From Voacanga thouarsii (Eukaryota > Streptophyta > Magnoliopsida > Gentianales > Apocynaceae): a stretch of 64,000 nt of DNA. Shown here piece by piece: positions 1 to 10,824 of the stretch. The notes beneath the pieces are model-generated. The model was given only the letters and a program-made list of their open reading frames with translations, ran no database searches and was not told where the DNA came from. Location of the stretch: the NCBI GenBank assembly GCA_026120185.1, contig JANUWF010002421.1:2108001-2172000 (forward strand). Direction: 5' to 3'. Numbering within the stretch: position 1 is the stretch's first letter; every line of letters begins with the position of its first letter. The translations under genes and the position numbers were made by a program.

Positions 1-720
1 ATATGCCAAATTTAGTAAGTATGAATTTTGGTAAGAGAAGGTAACCTTTTTAGGGCATGTAGTATTAAAAGAGGGAATTTTGGTAGACCTTACTAAAGTG
101 GAGGCTACAGTGAATTAGAAACTTTCAAAAAACCTAACTGAAATGCGAAGTTTCTTAGGATTGGCTAGGTACTACCGAAGATTCATTGAAGGATTTTCAA
201 AACTTATATCACCATTAACCTGGTAAACCCAAAAGAAAGTACCCTATGTTTGGATAGAGGATTGTGAGAGAAGTGTCTTAGAATTAATACAGAGGTTGTG
301 CAATTCTCCAATTTTAGCCTTGCTAGCCATAATAAACCTTACAAAGTATATACTGACACTTCAAATGAAGGATTGGGTAGAGTGTTAATGCATGAGAAGA
401 GAGTGATAGCATATATCTCTAAAAAACTTAAGTCTCATAAAGTGAATTACCCTATTGATGACCTAGAATTGGCAATCATTATGTTTGCACTAAAGAAATG
501 GAAGCGCTATTTGTACAGGATAGTATTTGAAGTATTCACTGATCACAAAAATTTGATATACATTTTCACCTAAAAAGATTTAAACATGCACCGACGTAAA
601 TGGATGGAATTTTTAGAAGCGTTTCGATGCCCTAATAAGTACTGCCCAAGTAAGACAAATGTAGTGGCAGACATATTGAGTGCAAAGGTGACAATGTCAA
701 CCATCAAAATGGCGCAAACC
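1..720 (+). pseudogene. Element 1 pol remnant: end of RT and RNase H
   Basis: The first bases encode the end of gypsy reverse transcriptase: FLGHVV near 45-62 and a motif resembling [14 protein letters not shown] near 145-190, which is the usual RT to RNase H connection. An open stretch at 298-573 holds RNase H motifs: YTDTSNEGLG (first Asp), DDLELAI (Glu) and FTDHKNL (second Asp). VVADILS near 660-680 carries the last conserved Asp. Stop codons interrupt it, for example near 117, 223 and 571, so it cannot make a working enzyme. RNase H would degrade the RNA template during reverse transcription in the virus-like particle. Family assignment is firm. Confidence 0.85.
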
Positions 721-839
721 CCAGAATTAGAAGAATTGGTGATTGAAGGATGAGTTAGAATGAACAATCTTTCAATTCAACCTATGTTGTTACAACAATT
801 AAAAGAAGCCTAAGAGAAAGATGAGGAATTACAATATAT

Positions 840-2216
840 CTGGATGATGAATGAAGGGAAAGTGGATGGTGTTTTCCAAGAGGATAATACAGGAATTCTT
901 CAATTTCGAGAACGAATTTGTATACCTAGGCATGCGGTAGTGAAACAGACTATATTAGTAGAAGCGTATCGGAGTAAATATACTATACACCCTAAAGAAG
1001 TTAAAATATATTGTGATCTTAGGCAACATTATTGGTGGATGGATATGAAAGGGACATTTTCTAGTTTGTGGTATAATATCTTACTTGTCAAAAGGTAAAG
1101 GCGGAACATCAATAGCCTAGAGGATTATTACAACCTTTACTAATCCTACAATGGAAATGGGATGAAATTACTATGGATTTCGTACTGGATTACCTTTAAC
1201 TGCTGAACAGAGAGAAACTATATGGGTGGTTATGGATCGATGGACAAAATATGTTCACTTCATACCCATTAACAAATAAGATTCTTTGGAGAAGTTGAGC
1301 AAAATTCATATAGAAGAAGTGATAAGATTGTATGGTGTACCTATCTCTGATCAAAACCCCAAGGTTTATTTCATGATTTTGGGGAAAACTATAATAATTG
1401 TGGCAAACTATGTTTAAGTTTAGTATATCGACACATCCCCAAACAAAATGGGTGATTCGAATATTAGAAGATATGTTACAGACGTGTGTGCTGGATATTT
1501 GGAATTAATAGATTGATAATTTAGCCTATGCAAAGTTTGTCTACAATAATAGTTATCAATCCACACTTGGAATAGCACTGTTTGATGCCCTGTATGGACG
1601 GAAGTGTCAATCGCCACTTTATTAGGAGAACACATGGAAAAATTAAGATAAACATTATGCTTTGGATGTTGAGAAGACCCAACAGAAAGTAGATTAAATA
1701 AAAAACCAATTAGAGATTACCCAGAGTCAACAGAAGAGTTTTGTCGATTCCCGTAGAAGAGATTTGGAGTTTTCTGAAAAAGACTAGGTATTCTTGAAAT
1801 TAACAACCATAACGAGGTATAGAGAAGAAAATGAAAAAGAAAAAAAAATTGACTCCTTGTTATATAAAACATTTTCAATTGCAAAAAGGATCTAGAAGGT
1901 AGCTTACCAACTAGAATTATCTTGGAGCTTCAAGATATTCATTATATATTCCACGTATCAAAACTCTAGAAATATATAGCTGATCTAGAACATGTTTTGA
2001 ATGATGCAGCTATTAAATTAACACCATACTTGAATTATGACAAATGACCTATTAAGATTCTAGAGTGTGCCGAAAAGGAACAACAGAAGAAATATATCCC
2101 ACTAGCTAAAATACAATAGAATCATCACCCTGTGCATGATGCTACCGAGATGATAGAAGCAGAAATACTAAAAGTCTACCCAAAACTTTTTGAAGGTAAA
2201 CACTAATTTCAAGGAC
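840..2216 (+). pseudogene. Element 1 integrase and chromodomain-like tail, decayed
   Basis: At 844-1098 an open stretch carries the two histidines of the N-terminal zinc domain, but the CxxC cysteines that should follow are replaced (SLWYNILLVKR). The catalytic core is recognisable as MDFV near 1175, IWVVMDRWTK near 1222-1250 and SDQNPKV near 1348, with frameshifts between. In the QSE-type motif near 1445-1465 the catalytic Glu appears to be Asn. The C-terminal segment near 2040-2200 resembles the chromodomain-like tail of plant chromoviruses, which directs integration to certain chromatin in that family. Many stops make this a dead integrase. Confidence 0.8.
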
Positions 2217-2228
2217 GGAATTCATTTT

Positions 2229-2240
2229 AGGAGGGAAGAT
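2229..2240 (+). other. Polypurine tract of element 1
   Basis: The purine-rich AGGAGGGAAGAT sits directly before the TGTAACACCC start of the 3' LTR, where plus-strand DNA synthesis is primed in gypsy elements. Confidence 0.8.
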
Positions 2241-2812
2241 TGTAACACCCCTCCCTATCTATGTGATTCCTTTATTCGAGCATTTGTTAACAAAAATAAT
2301 AAAAATATAAAAGGAAAAAACGAAAGAAATAGAGTGAGCCATTAATATGGAAGACTAAGCAAATAGATGCCCATTAAGAAAGCCAATATAAAAGGAAGAG
2401 ATAGTAATTAATTTATGATGGCCCATTAGGCTCATAGGAAATAAGAATGGTGGGCCATTTTATATTGTTGGACTTTAGCTTAATTAAAGCCCATTACTTA
2501 GCTTAATTTAAGCCCATAACTTAAGACCTATTAAGAATGCACTATTGGTGTGCATGATGAGCTTTCATGATTAAGTGAAAATTCTATAAGTGTCCTAAAC
2601 TTTCCATGATTAGCTTCTAATTATTTCTATTAAAATCCATAAGGTTCTAGTCTTGCTAAGTCACTAAAGTCATTTAATTAGACATGAGAAAGCTATTTTA
2701 AAGAATGGAAGGAAAGTTAGCTAAGAGAAAAATCAAAAGGGAAAGGAGAGAACAAAGGAAGAACAAAAGAAAAAAAGAGAGAGAGAAGAGAAAGGAAGAT
2801 GAAAGGAAGAAA

Positions 2813-2840
2813 CCGAGAGAGAGAGAGAGAGGGGGGGGGG
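2813..2840 (+). repeat. GA microsatellite followed by a G10 tract
   Basis: Perfect GA dinucleotides reach 2830 and are followed by ten G, inside a purine-rich stretch (about 2700-2880) of the LTR. Confidence 0.95.
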
Positions 2841-5321
2841 AAGAACTGTGAGCAAGGGGAAAAGGAAGAAAGTAAACATCTTGGAAGCTTGTTTTCCCAT
2901 CTTCAAGTAGGTAAGGTTTCATTCTTTAGAGCTAGAGTTGTTACTTAGTTAATGGAAGTTACATTGATATGAATTTTGATGCAAAAAATGCATGACCTTT
3001 TGTAGTAATTGCAAAGAAATTTTTATTTTGAAAACGAATGATGGCCGATTTTTTTAGAAAAGAGTTGTATATTTTTTCAGCTTACATGATAGCCTTTGAA
3101 GTGACAAAATGCTGGAACTTTCTTCAAGTTAAGTAGTAAAGGGCTAATAAGGGAAGGAAAGTAAGAAAGCTATTATTGGTAGCAAAAGAACAACATATAT
3201 GAATTGTTTAATAACCTATGAATGTTTCTTGAACTAAGATGGTTTTGAACTAAGTTGAATGATCCTAAACATGCCTTGGAATGTTACGAAAAAATTGGAG
3301 TAGGATTAGTAGATTTTTGGTAGTTAAGAATATCATGGCATATAGAATACTTAAAGCTGCCTTTGTGAAGAGTGGAAAAATTATGTTATGGTAACCTTGA
3401 AATAATGGCCATGGTTGGACAATTAGAAGGTGTTGAGCATGAAAGAAAGCTAAAGAACTATTGTTAATATGCTGAACAAGGCTTTAGAAGGCTTAGATAT
3501 AGTAGGTTGTGTTAAAGAATTCATGAGAAAAACCTAAGTGAAGTCATACCATGAAATAGCTTATTTTGCTTGTCAGCATAAGCTAAAATTTTGCAGTAGC
3601 AAGAACTGGAAATAATGGGAAAAGATATTGACATTTCATGAACTGAAATTCATAGAGAAATGTCTTGGGAACATATTGGAACCAATTTGATCTGGATTGG
3701 ATTATTATAACAAAAGTTGTGGACAAAAGAATAGATTGTGCCAAAGCTGTAGGATGTTAGCCACTTTAAATTTCTTTAGGATTTTAAGGCTAAGAAGGAA
3801 AATGGAAAATTATTTTATACCTTATTTTCTTCTAGTGTTGTACAATCCCTAATTATGAGAGTATCAGGTGACATTTTGAAGAGCGCTACATTGTTGTAGG
3901 TGATCCAGCCTAAGAAACCTCCTAAGCTTGTGATCGTGTGAGTATATCAACACCTATTGAATATGGCGAGTTCCTGAATTTCCGAACCCTACTTACCTAG
4001 GTGTTTTTATGTTAAATTCATACATAAAGTTTTTATGCAAAATGAGTCTGTTTGTTTATAAACTTAATGTTTTAGCAATGGTTTCCCAAATTAAATTTTT
4101 GTGACCCTTTAATGAAGTGTGAATATGTGAATCCGATGATTTTTCAAACTTATTTGGCTAGTTGTTTTTCCTTCATAATTGAACATGAACATTTCCTTGA
4201 TAAATAAGTTTTGTTAAAACAATGTTTTGCTATATTGAGCATATGTCTATTACGACAAATGACGTGCATTTGTGAGCTTCTCTGCTGGCATAAATGCTAT
4301 GTTTTGGTTATGAAAAGTATTATCCTGCTAATTTTGGTTCAAGTTACATTTAAAGCAATTCCTGCACAAGGTGAAAATCTTGTTATGCTTTTACACTCAA
4401 TGAACTTTGGAAAAATGGTCACGAAAAATATGAGAAATATTTGGAAAGCAATATTTTGGACCCAAAAATAATTTTCTTGATCTCCCTTCAAGGATAGTGG
4501 TATTGGAACTACTCATGAAAACCAGTTAAGATGTTGACACTCAGTGAGGCCTTTTTCTTATTGTACTGACTTACATTAGAGATAGATAGACTCAAGTAAC
4601 CTGATCTAGTTGTAGGATTCATCGTACTCCAAATGGAGCGACAGAACATTGGAATTAATTAACCATTCTTGGCTAACCATTTTATGCCTGGCAATTTCCT
4701 ACGATTGATATTCGAGTTGTTCATGAGATACCAAGCAAGGACACAAGATGTGTTTAACCCCTTGCTACCTCAATGGTGACTAACGACATGGTTAGGAAAC
4801 TTTGACTTACGGTAGCAAGTAAAAGATTTTTAATTGCTAGGTGAACTGCATTATTACACTCACTACTCCAGCAGGACACGGTTAGGTGTTAAAGATGTAG
4901 TCCTTGGCACAATAGGACTGTGACAGCCGAAGATGAAGCCTTATGACCTTTACACACAGGTCATCCTTCTATTGAGAAAAGTACCTGCTTTCTTTAAAAA
5001 TGGAACATCAGTGTTTTGTGCACTTTGTTTTCCAAACATACAAGAGATTTTTTAACAACATTTGACAAAGTTTTCTATTGCTTGATTTGTAGATTTGTTT
5101 TCAGTGGAGAAATATACTCAATTTTTTCTATCTTTTTTCTATGAAAAACATTAGCACACATAGGACTCATTGAGTATCAAACTCATATGTGCGTCATTTT
5201 TCTTCCACATTCTTAGGACTCAGAGTAAGAGATATGTGTCAATAGCAGTACCATGACTTCCTTAGTTTAATCGAGTGAAGGTTTATAACTTTGCTATGTA
5301 CAAACTTTAGATCTAAATGTA

Positions 5322-5358
5322 ACACACATACACACACATACACACATACACACACACA
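5322..5358 (+). repeat. CA-rich microsatellite
   Basis: Alternating CA with interspersed CATA units, near the end of the LTR of element 1. Confidence 0.95.
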
Positions 5359-5537
5359 TTTTGGGTTTGAGATATATGTATCCACCTTGACCAATTTGTT
5401 TATTTAATGAAATTGCATGTTTCTAATTATCTATTTGAAATTTTGATCCATTATAAAGGTCCTTTGTTTAGGAGATTGCATGGGCAGACATCCCACAAAG
5501 AGAAGGTCTACTACAACTTGGGATGTGGGGTGTTACA

Positions 5538-7323
5538 TATTTTTAAGTCATTTATAGTGAATTTATGCTTGATTTTTAGGTTAAATGTCATTTATTCCCT
5601 TCATTTTGTTATGTTTTTGTTCACTTTATTATGATTTTGTGTAGATTGAAGATTGAGGAACATTTGCTAAAACTTGGACAAAATCATGACAAAAGGCACA
5701 AAAATAGAGAAAATAGAGCACTTATAGATACGCTTAAAAGAAGCCAAGCTAAACCAAGCCAAGTAAAGCCAAGCCAAGAACTAGCTAGAAACAACAAGAT
5801 GCTGGCTTTTAGGTAAAGACTAGCTAGCCATGACTTGAATAAGCCATGGACAAACTTTAACCTTGAGAGAAGAAGACAGTGACTATTTTTATAAGACATG
5901 GACCATTTTGAAGCATTAACAAAGCTGGCAACCAGTTTTGATAAGGTGGTGACCAACTAAGACACAACAACATAGCCATGGACCGGCTATCTTAAGAAAG
6001 TGACCGACTTCTATGCAGAAACAAAGTAGCAAATTTTGTCTAGTGAAAATCCAAGATCGGCTATATCAAAGCCACAACTAACTTGAAGTGAAGAAATAAT
6101 TTCCAATAGCAAGTCGGCACCGGATTGAGCGTTAAAGTGCCACCAGTTCATCTCTGATTGTTAAGTCGGTGGATTCTAACAACTTTCAAATTTTGAATAG
6201 GAAATTACTTCTTTTGAGCTTTTAGAAAGGCTGTACACCTATATATATAGGCCATTAGCATATGTAGGGTGTAAGACATAGAAGGTAATTTATTACTTCT
6301 ATCCAGAAATTTCTTTGGAGAGTATAGAAAGGAAGGATCATTAAATGAGAGGGAGTTTATCGAAGCTTAGAGATTTTGCTTGTCAATAAGTATTTTTCTA
6401 ACTTTCGTTGTACTTTTCTCTTGACAATTTGTTCTTAATGGTTTTGTTGTGTTTTTTGGAGATTGAATTCAACATTATACCTTTGTGTTAATATTATTTT
6501 TGTGATTAATTTCATGATATCTTTCTAGTATTTTGTTACTTGAGCATATTATCGTGTTGAATTGATTAGTTTTTTTTCCTAATTAACTCGAGAAAGAGAT
6601 TAGAAGAATGGTACCAACGAATTAATTCAATATTTATTATCTCTTAATTAACTCAGAAGAGAAGTTAAGGGTAAAGACTTAGTAATCAAACAGAGATTAA
6701 TTCTATCTAGAGATATGGTTGTTAATTTCTTCTATGATGATTTATTGTCACCTTGAGATAAGGGTTATGATTTCCTTTCTTATTGAGTTAATAATATTAC
6801 CTGAACATAGGGATATTGTTTTCTTAATAAATTGTTAAGATAATGTATTTAATGTATTTTTTGTGAGAATAATAAGGTAAAGATATCTATTAGTTTTACC
6901 TTAAATAGGAAATTTATAACTCATGGGAGATAGAGTTTCATAATTGTTATCCATTGTACTAGATTGTTGTTGAATTGATCATAAATTTTGCATAACATTT
7001 TGCCATATCTTGAGGATTTTATTTTTAAAAAAATGCTTTTATTTATTCTCCTATTCCACAATTTTCCTTAAAATTATTTTATAAAAGGATTATCTTTTTT
7101 TAATTCTACCTTTGTGAATTTATTTGGCTAAATAATAGAATAAGAGTTGGTAATTGTGGTTATTCCTTGAGGACAAAACTCATTGATACCTTACACTATG
7201 TCATGCGATGAGCGCACCTGCTTTAATAGTGGTTTTAGTGTGTAGTTTAGGAGCTGATAGTTTATAAATTTAAAAGTTGGCTATTTGTGAATTGAATTAA
7301 TGTTTTCTACACTAAGATTTTCA
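5538..7323 (+). repeat. Solo LTR I, same superfamily as the LTRs of B and C
   Basis: The last 700 bases match, in order, the landmarks of the LTRs of B: AATTAATTCAATATTTATTATCTCTTAA, TTAGTAATCAAA, a GAGGACAAAAC/GAGGATCGATAC-type block, TTACACTATG..GCGATGAGC, GGTTTTAGTG and finally TTTTCTACACTAA, ending ATTTTCA at 7323. No primer-binding site follows and no internal region is present, so it is a solo LTR. A TATA-like box lies at 6239. The left end is uncertain: similarity to the LTR start of B is poor at 5538, where element 1 ends, so element 1 may have inserted into its first bases. The expected TSD on the right would be CTAGC. Confidence 0.6.
6239..6251 (+). promoter_or_regulatory. TATA-like box of solo LTR I
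   Basis: CTATATATATAGG in the middle of the LTR, at the place where the LTR of C has its own CTATAAATAG box. Confidence 0.5.
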
Positions 7324-7989
7324 CTAGCATTCAGCAATCAAATTGTTCAGAAGAAATCAATTCACTATATCAATAGTAGAAATATTCCAAAACCAACAAG
7401 CACACAGCAACACAAACAAATAATACCATACTCCCTATTTTTTAAACAAATACCACTAAACATTAGCATCAGCTAGAGGACTCACCCTAAGTACGAATGA
7501 TAACCTTGCACAAAGTGTTTTGATCATTTTGCACTTGCTGAATTTCCTTCAACATATTAGCAACATTAGTAGTAAGATTATCCTTAAAGGATTGAAGTTG
7601 AGCAAGCCACATAGATATAAGAGATGTAGTGGAAAAACGTTTAGGAACTAGTATTGAACTAGAAGTAACAGCATTAGACTTAGGAACTACAAGCATGATT
7701 GTTATATGTCCTTCAAGTTTGGAAGATTTTCTTGCTGGGGTTTTGAGCGAAGCAGAGACACTCGACATAGTGAGTTTCTTCAATAGTGGTCGAAGGACTT
7801 TCAAGTCCCTAACAATCTTATCAATAGAGGATTGTAGGTAACTGGGACAAGAATGCAAGTATTCTATCAGTAGACATGGATATGACAATAGTAACATGCT
7901 AGCAACACAGAGTTTAGCATAATAGATTATCTACTGAAATATCAAGCCCCCAAGATTAAATTTCATAGCTCCCCCTACCTTGTATAACA
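7324..7989 (-). pseudogene. H: probable tail of the env-like frame and downstream region
   Basis: Minus strand. An open stretch of 136 codons (7897-7487) has a hydrophobic start and a polar, helical C-terminus rich in Gln, Asn and Lys; I recognise no enzyme motif. It is placed here because removing A, with its GAATG duplication, makes it continuous with the env-like region of H at 15947. A polypurine-like run (read on the minus strand as GGTAGGGGGAG) lies near 7968-7978. The true function of this frame in SIRE-like elements is unknown, so env-like is only the name in use. A plus-strand open stretch at 7629-7841 is its shadow. Confidence 0.5.
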
Positions 7990-7994
7990 GAATG
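7990..7994 (+). repeat. Left TSD of element A (GAATG)
   Basis: Identical to 15942-15946 on the other side of A. This pair fixes both LTR boundaries. Confidence 0.85.
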
Positions 7995-9019
7995 TGATCA
8001 AACTCCGCAAGATCAAGGAGGGGGAGGCGTGACCATGCAAGGACAAGGACCAATGACAAGATCTAGGTCTAAGAAGCTTCAAGATGAGTTTCAATTGCTC
8101 ATAAAATCATGTTTGACGATGGAAGAGGGTTGGAAGGTTGAGGAAGCTAGCCAGGAGTTCATTTTGATGGCTATCCAAGAAGAACCCCAACAAAAACTCA
8201 AGTCGGCAACAAAGGCGAACGAAACTTGACCAAATGAGGCCTTCTAGCGGACTACCGATATAGGCCCCAAGTAGCCAAACCGGCGTCAACTTCAACCTGC
8301 CCAACAACGGCTTCATTCTGGTGCATGACCGGCCGAAGACAGAGCCTAACCGGCGCTGGCTTGGGGGCCCTAGTCGGCGCCTTTTCAATCCTAGGCAACG
8401 GACGCTGCCCCACGTTTTTTATGTTTTCTCCAATTTTTTCCAATTTTAACTGTTTGTAAAGACTTATTAAGACTCTAAACTATAATAGAACCTCAGGGAT
8501 TACTTAGCTAAGGTTAGGGTAGTATAAATAACACCTTTAGTGATTTGACAAGATAATTTACACACTTTAATTCAAATTTGAGAGAGAATCTTAAGAGACC
8601 CTAGCCTCCTTATTCATCTTGTTCAAGACCATGCTTAAGGGTTAGTCCTCCTTATGAATGAGTCTATAAATATTTTGGATAATCCAATGTAGTTTCTTTC
8701 AATGGGTCTTAGTTACTTTGTTCTTCTAAGGTTTGTTTGAATTCCATTACTTGGGTGCCTATTTTCTCTATTCTATTTGTTCTTATTTGCCTTTGTTGCT
8801 TCAAGGAAATTGGGATGAGATTATAGTAGAACTTTCTACTATTCTTGAGGGTCTTTGAAGCTTAGTTCTTCAAGGGTTTGATAGAGGGTAGGTTGTTATT
8901 TTATTTTCTCCTTTTTGTCCCAAGAAGAATCTCTGTTTTTGGTCTCATTGATTGAACTGAACACATAATCAACTAAACCACTCACAACACCAGGAAAAAG
9001 CCCACACAAGATCATATCA
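7995..9019 (+). repeat. 5' LTR of element A
   Basis: From TGATCAAACTCC to GATCATATCA. It matches 14907-15941 throughout, with a 15-base gap after ACTCCGC. It carries the in-frame copy of the pol tail (8029-8229), a GC-rich palindromic module at 8348-8381 and a TATA box at 8522. A purine tract looking like a polypurine tract (about 8013-8028) lies inside the LTR, not at its edge. Confidence 0.9.
8522..8530 (+). promoter_or_regulatory. TATA box of the 5' LTR of A
   Basis: GTATAAATA, conserved at the same place in the 3' LTR (15446-15454). It would position element transcription start about 30 bases downstream. Confidence 0.65.
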
Positions 9020-9024
9020 AAAAG

Positions 9025-9042
9025 TTTGATATCAAAGCAAGG
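9025..9042 (+). other. Primer-binding site of A (tRNA-iMet type)
   Basis: TTTGATATCAAAGCAAGG, five bases after the LTR end, is a mutated form of the TGGTATCAGAGC consensus complementary to the 3' end of initiator methionine tRNA. Confidence 0.75.
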
Positions 9043-9189
9043 AAAAGCTTGATTCCAATCAAAGCATGAGAGTAAGAAAATGAGCCCTACAAAGTTCGAA
9101 GAAAAAGAAAATAGAGAAAATCCCGTAACTCAAAAACATGCTCCAAAAAGATCATGAAATCTTTGTTATACTTTGTGCCCCGAAGCTAT

Positions 9190-9990
9190 TATCCCCAACT
9201 GACCGGAATATAGAAGCAACCGGAAGGAGTCTAAGGAGTTGCAAAAGTAAGTAGAGGCATTGCTTGAGAAGGGACATGTGAGAGAGAGCCTAAACCCATA
9301 TGCGGTTCCGATTCTCTTGGTGTCCAAAAAGGATGAGACATGGCGTATGCGTGTAGATTGTCACGCTATCAATAACATCACGATAAAATACCACTATCTC
9401 ATTCCTAGGCTAGATGACTTGCTTGATGAACTATTTGGTGCCTGCATTTTCTCTAAAATTGCTTTGAAATTCGGTTATCACCAAATTAGAATAAGAGAAG
9501 TGGATGAATGGAAAACGGCTTTTAAAACTAAACAAAGGTTGTATGAGTAGTTTGTTATGCCATTTAGATTGTCTAATGCTCCTAGTACTTTCATGCGATT
9601 AATGCACCATGTTTTAAGGGAATTCATTGAAAAAATTGTCATTGTGTACTTTGATGATATATTAATCTATAGCAAATCATATGTAGATCATTTGAATCAT
9701 GTTTAAAGTGTTCTTGTTGCCCTCCGAATGGAGAGATTGTATGCTAACCTTGAGAAGTGCTTTTTTTGTTTGGAGAGGATTACATTCCTTGGATATGTTG
9801 TGAGTGCTAAAGGAATTGAGGTTGATGAGGGAAAAGTGAACGCCATCCAAGATTGGCCAACCCCTACCACCATTACCCAAGTCTATAGTTTCCATGGGCT
9901 AGCTAGCTTCTATAGAAGGTTCATCCAAAATTTTAGCACTATAGAAGCCCCTCAAACTGAAGTGATAAAGAAAAAGAGAGGAGGAAGCTC
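9190..9990 (+). pseudogene. A pol: reverse transcriptase, broken
   Basis: The frame opens with the ESKELQK segment that precedes gypsy RT, then [49 protein letters not shown] and [10 protein letters not shown]. The YFDD pair of catalytic aspartates is intact, but the first catalytic Asp is Ala (KIALKF where the family has KIDL). A TAG at 9548-9550 stands where a conserved Trp is normally found, a second stop lies near 9704, and the frame shifts near 9975-10020 into RNase H. The FLGYVV and [11 protein letters not shown] connection motifs are present at 9790-9930. Gag and protease upstream are deleted. Confidence 0.9.
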
Positions 9991-9999
9991 AACAACAAG

Positions 10000-10824
10000 C
10001 CTTTCAAACCCTCAAAGACAAATTGAGCCAAGCCCCAATTCTTATTCTTTCTAACTTTGAGAAGGCATTTGAGATAGAGTGTGATGCAAGTGGGGTGGAA
10101 ATAGGTGCGGTCTTGACCCAAGATAAGAAACCCATTGCATACTTTAGTGAGAAATTGTCTGGGGCGGCCCTCAATTACTTTACCTATGACAAAGAGCTTT
10201 TTGCCTTGGTAAGGACCTTAGAATATTGGCAACACTACTTTTTTCCAAGAGAGTTTGTCATTCATACCGATCATGAAACTTTTAAACACCTCAAGAGCCA
10301 ACAAAATTTGAACAAAAGGCATGCAAGGTGGATGGAGTTTTTTGGGACCTTTTCATATGTCATTCAATACAAGAAGGGTAAGGAAAATGTGGTAGCGGAT
10401 GCATTATCTCGAAGGTATGCACTATTAAACTTTTTTTATGCTAAACTTCTTAGTTTTAAATTTGTGAAAGATATGTATATTGATGATGAGGAATTTGGGG
10501 ATATTTTCCATACTTGTGAGAAAAGTTCATTTGCTAAATATTATAGGCGTGATGGTTTCTTATTTAGGGAGGCAAGGCTTTGTGTACCAAAGGGTTCTAT
10601 TAGGGTGTTGCTAGTTAGAGAGGCCCATAGTGGGGGACTAATGAGGCATTTTGGTGTTGCAAAGACTTTAAGCATTCTTAAGGAGCATTTCTTTTGGCAA
10701 AAAATGAAACAGGATGTAGAGAGACATTGTTCTCAATGCATTATTTGTAGGCGAGCTAAGTCTAGATCTCTTCCCCATAGTCTTTATACGCTTTTGCCCA
10801 CACCTTATGTACCTTGGGTTAATA
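10000..10824 (+). pseudogene. A pol: RNase H and integrase zinc domain
   Basis: One open frame, shifted relative to the RT part. RNase H residues are all visible: [13 protein letters not shown] (Asp), DKELFALV (Glu), IHTDHETF (Asp) and VVADALSRR (Asp). It is followed by the integrase H2C2 zinc domain with [17 protein letters not shown] intact, and then by [17 protein letters not shown]. The reading frame stops being pol at 10825, where solo LTR 1 begins, and resumes in phase at 14022 apart from the 5-base duplication. Apart from the insertion and the upstream frameshift this is the best preserved coding piece of A. Confidence 0.9.
10820..10824 (+). repeat. Left TSD of solo LTR 1 (TAATA)
   Basis: Identical to 14022-14026. 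Confidence 0.9.

Larger units (their letters stand above)
1..5537 (+). mobile_element. Element 1: truncated Ty3/gypsy chromovirus, 3' part
   Basis: The left edge cuts into reverse transcriptase; RNase H, integrase, a chromodomain-like tail, a polypurine tract and one long LTR follow in the normal gypsy order. The LTR runs from TGTAACACCC (2241) to GGTGTTACA (5537), the terminal signature shared by all the long chromovirus LTRs here. LTR length (3.3 kb) and pol order fit the Tekay/Del chromovirus lineage; the lineage name is inference. The 5' LTR and gag would lie left of the window, so the TSD cannot be tested. It abuts the LTR-like block at 5538. Confidence 0.85.
2241..5537 (+). repeat. 3' LTR of element 1 (3297 bp)
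   Basis: It starts TGTAACACCCC after the polypurine tract and ends GGGGTGTTACA, an inverted pair of 11 bases. Near the right end (about 5450-5510) are the landmarks seen in the other long LTRs here: ATTATAAAGGTCC followed by GACATCCC. It holds a GA microsatellite and a CA-rich microsatellite. Open stretches inside it (for example 4211-4471 and 5407-5634) have no recognisable domain and I treat them as chance. I saw no inserted element inside it. Confidence 0.85.

Noticed and set aside
5631..5956. Overlapping open frames on both strands in solo LTR I
   Set aside because: They come from a short AAGCC-rich repeat (5748-5780) and show no domain; the region is LTR by its flanks and order of blocks.
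8010..8028. Polypurine tract AAGGAGGGGGAGG taken as the edge of the 5' LTR of A
   Set aside because: The GAATG duplication puts the LTR start at 7995, and the same tract lies inside the 3' LTR; the true polypurine tract is at 14891.
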